Of a stretch of 64,000 bases of DNA, positions 60,802 through 64,000 are shown piece after piece; the first letter of the stretch is position 1, and each line of letters opens with the position of its first letter. The DNA lies in assembly GCF_026650985.1 (NCBI RefSeq), contig NZ_CP086239.1, positions 124,001 through 188,000 on the forward strand. The letters are read 5' to 3'. Origin of the DNA: Clostridium estertheticum (GTDB taxonomy: Bacteria > Bacillota > Clostridia > Clostridiales > Clostridiaceae). The position numbers and the translations under genes were made by a program. Below the pieces are notes generated by a model that saw only the letters and a list, made by a program, of their open reading frames with translations, ran no database searches and was not told the origin of the DNA.

Positions 60802-62565
60802 TTACCTCATTATTATGCTTCCAACATTAAATATTATGAAAGAAACTACCCAAGCCAATGTTAATTGGTAACATACAGAAAAAATTGCCATTTTGTTTCC
60901 GTATTCCTTTTTCATAGTTGCAATTACTGATACACAAGGAGTGTATAATAATACGAAAACTAAGAAACTATAAGCAGATAGTGAAGTAAAATGATTAGCT
61001 AAAGAATGTGTTAAATTACCACCATATATAACACCCATGGTGCCTACAACTACTTCTTTAGCCATGAGACCAGTTAAAAGTGATACTGAATTTTGCCATG
61101 AGGCAAATCCAAGAGGAATAAATATTGGATTTATAAATTTACCTATACTAGCTAAAAAACTAGAGTTTATATCAACCATACCTGTAGTGTTAAAGTTTGA
61201 TAAAAACCATACTAGTACAGAAATAGAAAAGATTATAGTACCAGCTTTCTTTAAGAAACCTTTACCTTTTGCCCAAGTATGTATTAATAAGCTTTTTAGT
61301 TCTGGCAATTGATATTCAGGTAATTCTATAATAAAAGGTTCTTCGTCTTTTCTGAATAATGTGTTTTTAAATAAAATACCAATTCCAAAGGCTATACCAA
61401 TTCCCATTAAGTATAATGAAAATACCATGAGGGTTTTGCTACCTGGAAAAAACACTGATGCAAACAATGCATAAACTGGAAGTCTAGCATTACAAGACAT
61501 AAGAGGTACTAAAAGCGCTGTTAATTTTCTATCTTTCTCACTCTCAAGTGTTCTAGCAGACATTATAGCAGGCACAGAACAACCAAAACCAACAATTAAG
61601 GGAATAAAAGCTTTACCTGATAAACCCATTCTCCTCATTAATTTATCCATTATAAAGGCAGCTCTTGCCATGTAGCCACTGTCTTCTAAAAATGAAATGC
61701 CTAAGAATAATGCTAATATAACTGGCAAAAATACTATTACTGAACCTACTCCGCCTATGACACCATCAATTAGTAGAGAAGAGAACCAAGCACTATTATT
61801 CGATAATATATTAGTTAAAAATGGTACAATAATATCATTAAGCAAGCTATCGAGTAAATCGGCTAAAGGTTGTCCAACCCAGTTAAAGGTAAACATAAAA
61901 ATTATAAATAAACTTAGGAAAAATAAAGGATAAGCAAGAATTCTATTAAGCACGATTTTATCTATTTTTTGTGTAATAGAAACTTTATTATTTTTCTTTT
62001 TATTAGTGCAGGATTTTAGTAAAACTTCGATGTACGAATAAGTTTCTTTTTCATCTTTGAAGTCTAGATTGTTTGTGGTGTTACTAATATAATCCCCTTT
62101 AAGAAGACAATTTTTAACATCTGAAATCCCTTTTCCCTTTGAAGCAACTATTGGTATTATCTTTACCCCTAGTTTTTGTTCTAGCAGGTTATAATTAATA
62201 TCCAAACCATTAGCAAGTGCTACATCAATCATGTTTAATACTAAAATTATTGGTTTGTTAAACTTCTTTAATTGAGTTGTAAGATATAAATTTCTATCAA
62301 GGCTTGATGCATCAACAATATTTATAATTACATCCACGTTACCACTTTGTAAAAATTCCTTGGAAACTTTTTCTTCATTTGAATAAGTATCCATGGCATA
62401 AATACCAGGTAAGTCGACGATTTTAATCTTATTTTCTACGAAGCCTTCTTTTTTTTCTACTGTTACTCCAGCCCAATTCCCTACATATTGGTTAGAACCT
62501 GTAAGTGCGTTAAATAGAGTCGTTTTACCAACATTAGGATTACCTAATAAAGCGGCAGTAATCAT
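60802..62565 (-). CDS. feoB: Ferrous iron transporter FeoB
   Basis: Inner-membrane Fe(II) transporter of 587 residues, shorter than the 770-residue E. coli form, as in many clostridia. An N-terminal G domain has GNPNVGKTTLFNALTG (G1), DLPGIYAM (G3) and LNMIDVA (G4), with a GDI region to about 190. The membrane domain has eight helices and the two Cys-bearing gate segments: IPLIVGFGCSVPAIMSARTL and LMSCNARLPVYALFASVFF. RBS AAGGAGG. Second gene in feoA-feoB-Cys-rich peptide order, under a Fur-type promoter. Confidence 0.97.
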   Translation of the reverse strand: MITAALLGNPNVGKTTLFNALTGSNQYVGNWAGVTVEKKEGFVENKIKIVDLPGIYAMDTYSNEEKVSKEFLQSGNVDVIINIVDASSLDRNLYLTTQLKKFNKPIILVLNMIDVALANGLDINYNLLEQKLGVKIIPIVASKGKGISDVKNCLLKGDYISNTTNNLDFKDEKETYSYIEVLLKSCTNKKKNNKVSITQKIDKIVLNRILAYPLFFLSLFIIFMFTFNWVGQPLADLLDSLLNDIIVPFLTNILSNNSAWFSSLLIDGVIGGVGSVIVFLPVILALFLGISFLEDSGYMARAAFIMDKLMRRMGLSGKAFIPLIVGFGCSVPAIMSARTLESEKDRKLTALLVPLMSCNARLPVYALFASVFFPGSKTLMVFSLYLMGIGIAFGIGILFKNTLFRKDEEPFIIELPEYQLPELKSLLIHTWAKGKGFLKKAGTIIFSISVLVWFLSNFNTTGMVDINSSFLASIGKFINPIFIPLGFASWQNSVSLLTGLMAKEVVVGTMGVIYGGNLTHSLANHFTSLSAYSFLVFVLLYTPCVSVIATMKKEYGNKMAIFSVCYQLTLAWVVSFIIFNVGSIIMR

Positions 62566-62599
62566 TCAAATCCTCCTTTGGATATCTTGGGTATAATAT

Positions 62600-62833
62600 T
62601 TACGATTTTAGTATGGATATATTTTTAGCGTCATTCTTTCTAATGGCTATATTAAAACCACGTAAATTAATAATTATAGGATCTCCTAAAGGTGCAGTAG
62701 CAATTAATTTAACTTCGGTACCTTCAATGAAGCCTAATGCGAGTAATCTTTTAGCAAACTTGTCGTCCCCGCAAACCGATTGAATTAGTGCTTTATCTCC
62801 TGGCTTTAAATCATAAATGCTTATAACAATCAC
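62600..62833 (-). CDS. feoA: Ferrous iron transport accessory protein FeoA
   Basis: A 77-residue SH3-like protein that regulates FeoB. SIYDLKPGDKALIQSVCGDD and LALGFIEGTEVKLIATAPLG are typical. The start is uncertain: the only SD (AAGGAG) overlaps the GTG at 62833, and an in-frame TAA lies just before it, so the ribosome may use GTG 62833 or a non-standard ATT/ATA codon 3-9 nt later. First gene of the feo operon with a sigma-A promoter and a Fur-like box upstream. Confidence 0.92.
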   Translation of the reverse strand: MIVISIYDLKPGDKALIQSVCGDDKFAKRLLALGFIEGTEVKLIATAPLGDPIIINLRGFNIAIRKNDAKNISILKS

Positions 62834-62840
62834 TCCTTAA

Positions 62841-62889
62841 TGAAAACTATTCTCACTAATATATTAACATGGTTATATATTAGTGTCAA
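62841..62889 (-). promoter_or_regulatory. Sigma-A promoter and Fur-like box of the feo operon
   Basis: Read on the minus strand: TTGACA (62889-62884), a 17-nt spacer and TAATAT (62866-62861), then TGAGAATAGTTTTCA (62855-62841), which fits the 7-1-7 Fur box (TGATAAT-N-ATTATCA) at 11 of 14 positions. The box covers the start point, so iron-bound Fur would block transcription. Confidence 0.7.
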
Positions 62890-63041
62890 TAAAGAACAAT
62901 AATAAAATTTATTAAATGTACAAAATGCTTTTATAAAACAGTTAAAATGTGATAACATGTAAGTAGAGCAGAGTTTTAAATTAGACATGTGCAAATTTAC
63001 GGTTTTGCCTCTTATAAAACTTAGTAGAAAAGAGTGATATT

Positions 63042-63740
63042 GTGATTACAAAACTTAATAGTATTAAGGTAGGAGATATTTCAGTAGAAGGCTCTCTTAC
63101 CATAGACGGAAATAAACAACTCTTTAAAGATGCATTGTTTTTTGATTTAGAGCATTACATTTATAAAAAGCCTATATGTATTGGAGTATTTGGGTGCTGC
63201 TTTTATGATGAGATAACAAATGAGATAAAGGTTACGCAGTACATGGCAGAAAATAAGAAAGATGCTATAGAAATATTATCTTTAGCTAAAAATTATTTTG
63301 AAGAAATGAAGACTAAGTACAATAAAAAATACATTGTTACGTTTTCAGGAAACAATGATTTTACAGTTATAAACTATCTATTAAAAGCTTATAAAATAGA
63401 CTTTGTATTAGAGGGTTATTTTGGAGAAATAGATTTACAGAAATGTTTTGAAAAGGCAGAGGGAACTTGCATTGGTCTTAAAGCTCTAGAAAAGATATTT
63501 GAGATTGATCGGGAAAGTGAAGTAATAAGTGGTTCTAATTTAGCAAAAACATTTAGTAAGATAGTTAAGGATAATGATTATATCAATAGAATGCCTCCTG
63601 AGAAGAAAGAAAAAATACTATTATATAATCAACAGGATGTTGTAAGTTTATTCTATATATATGTAGATTGGTATAATAGAGTAGGGTTAAAAATGGAGGA
63701 AGATGAAACACAGTCTGACTGTGATGAAGCACAGCAATAG
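63042..63740 (+). CDS. Diverged RNase H-like exonuclease family protein
   Basis: A 232-residue protein starting at GTG 63042 after AAGAGTG. It follows the pattern of the gene at 59862: motif I ALFFDLEHYIYKKPICIGVF (D-L-E kept), motif II VTFSGNNDFTVINYLLK (N and D kept) and the last motif LYNQQDVVSLFYIYVDWY (Y and D positions). Overall similarity to the paralogue is low. The C-terminus is acidic (EEDETQSDCDEAQQ). It may be active on nucleic acid, but substrate and role are unknown. Single gene, with a terminator over its stop. Confidence 0.7.
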   Translation: MITKLNSIKVGDISVEGSLTIDGNKQLFKDALFFDLEHYIYKKPICIGVFGCCFYDEITNEIKVTQYMAENKKDAIEILSLAKNYFEEMKTKYNKKYIVTFSGNNDFTVINYLLKAYKIDFVLEGYFGEIDLQKCFEKAEGTCIGLKALEKIFEIDRESEVISGSNLAKTFSKIVKDNDYINRMPPEKKEKILLYNQQDVVSLFYIYVDWYNRVGLKMEEDETQSDCDEAQQ

Positions 63741-63757
63741 CTGTGTTTTTTATTTTT
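63730..63757 (+). terminator. Terminator overlapping the stop of the diverged RNase H-like gene
   Basis: CACAGC-AATA-GCTGTG forms a perfect 6-bp stem followed by TTTTTT. The 5' arm lies within the last codons of the gene. Confidence 0.7.
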
Positions 63758-63798
63758 GTAATAACAAGTATAAATTTTTCATACGCTTATTTAATCGA

Positions 63799-63827
63799 AC
63801 TCTAAACAAGAAAAATATGTTTAGAGT
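63799..63827. promoter_or_regulatory. Inverted repeat upstream of the adenine deaminase gene
   Basis: ACTCTAAAC-N11-GTTTAGAGT is a perfect 9-bp inverted repeat about 80 bp before the start. It may be an operator. I found no purine riboswitch core in this leader. Confidence 0.4.
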
Positions 63828-63903
63828 AGTAATAAGGAATACTGTAACTACTTTCGTAATAATTTATATAAAGGGATTAGCAAAATATAGAGGGAGGAAT
63901 TAT

Positions 63904-64000
63904 ATGGAGCAAGTTAAGAAAAACATTGATGTTGCGATGGGAAGAATAAAGGCAGATTTAGTGCTGAAAAATGCAAGGTTTATTAATGTATTTACTGAAG
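63904..64000 (+). CDS. Adenine deaminase (5' end only)
   Basis: The first 32 codons of a gene running off the right edge; ATG 63904 follows AGAGGGAGG. The translation (MEQVKKNIDVAMGRIKADLV, then KNARFINVFTE) matches the N-terminus of bacterial adenine deaminase, an amidohydrolase converting adenine to hypoxanthine. The metal-binding part is outside the window, so another amidohydrolase is not fully excluded. Confidence 0.75.
   Translation, partial: MEQVKKNIDVAMGRIKADLVLKNARFINVFTE

Noticed and set aside
63741-63903. Purine riboswitch before the adenine deaminase gene
   Set aside because: No conserved kissing-loop core was seen, only a plain inverted repeat.
1-64000. CRISPR array, tRNA, rRNA or prophage
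   Set aside because: No regularly spaced repeats, no tRNA-like cloverleaf with CCA-type ends that I could recognise, no rRNA and no phage structural genes were found; short tRNAs could still be missed by eye.

Overview
The window comes from a low-GC, endospore-forming, anaerobic Firmicute, most likely Clostridium sensu stricto. The base composition is strongly AT-rich. Shine-Dalgarno sites are strong (AGGAG/GGGGG types) with frequent GTG and TTG starts. It carries an alpha/beta SASP gene, an Arg T-box riboswitch and a short FeoB, and the coding style is clostridial. No rRNA, tRNA, CRISPR array or intact mobile element was found. Species-level placement is not possible from sequence reading alone.

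Layout. (1) 1-3.7 kb: a CitA/DcuS-type sensor kinase (cut by the left edge) diverges from a malic enzyme and a KdgT-family permease, which looks like a malate or sugar-acid uptake module. (2) 4.0-13.2 kb: a Gram-positive type IV pilus operon, pilB-pilC-pilA-pilM-pilN-pilO and three minor pilins. PilB carries two tandem c-di-GMP-binding MshEN motifs, and the last pilin has a very long beta-rich tail. No pilT, pilD or pilQ is present. (3) 13.4-22.9 kb: mostly single genes: DUF3267 membrane zincin, GreA paralogue, secreted transglutaminase-like protein, ferredoxin-type aldo/keto reductase, DUF1523 protein, TPR protein plus two fluoride channels, discoidin-like protein and secreted NlpC/P60 hydrolase. 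(4) 23-30.2 kb: an ABC-2 type pair, a heterodimeric ABC exporter pair and a LysR regulator. The exporter promoter is duplicated beside lysR and is followed by a decayed exporter fragment. (5) 30.2-37.3 kb: small alarmone synthetase, FIST + diguanylate cyclase pair, a degenerate MreB-like protein, pyruvate kinase, membrane metallophosphoesterase and a small helical protein.

(6) 37.6-45.8 kb: a cyanophycin locus with two diverged cyanophycin synthetases on either side of a cyanophycinase. A SASP gene, a 46-aa gene and a manganese catalase lie in or beside it, suggesting nitrogen storage linked to sporulation. (7) 46.0-48.6 kb: a decayed accessory patch with two N-terminal DUF255 fragments, one intact and one broken crotonase, an IS4-type transposase fragment and orphan reading frames. 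(8) 48.7-55.2 kb: a sigma-54 regulon. A CitMHS permease and an AtuA-like/CoA-transferase operon each have a -24/-12 promoter. Repeated palindromes TTTCTAA-N4-TTAGAAA lie upstream, and a PAS-AAA+-Fis activator gene lies at the far end. (9) 55.4-64 kb: full-length DUF255 protein, T-box-controlled argS, two RNase H-like genes flanking a Fur-type feoAB operon with a Cys-rich accessory peptide, and the start of an adenine deaminase gene.

The pilus ATPase's c-di-GMP motif and the diguanylate cyclase give a possible signalling link. The cyanophycin locus, the sigma-54 regulon and the duplicated LysR-type operator are the most worthwhile targets. All functional calls come from reading translations and motifs by eye, with no database search.
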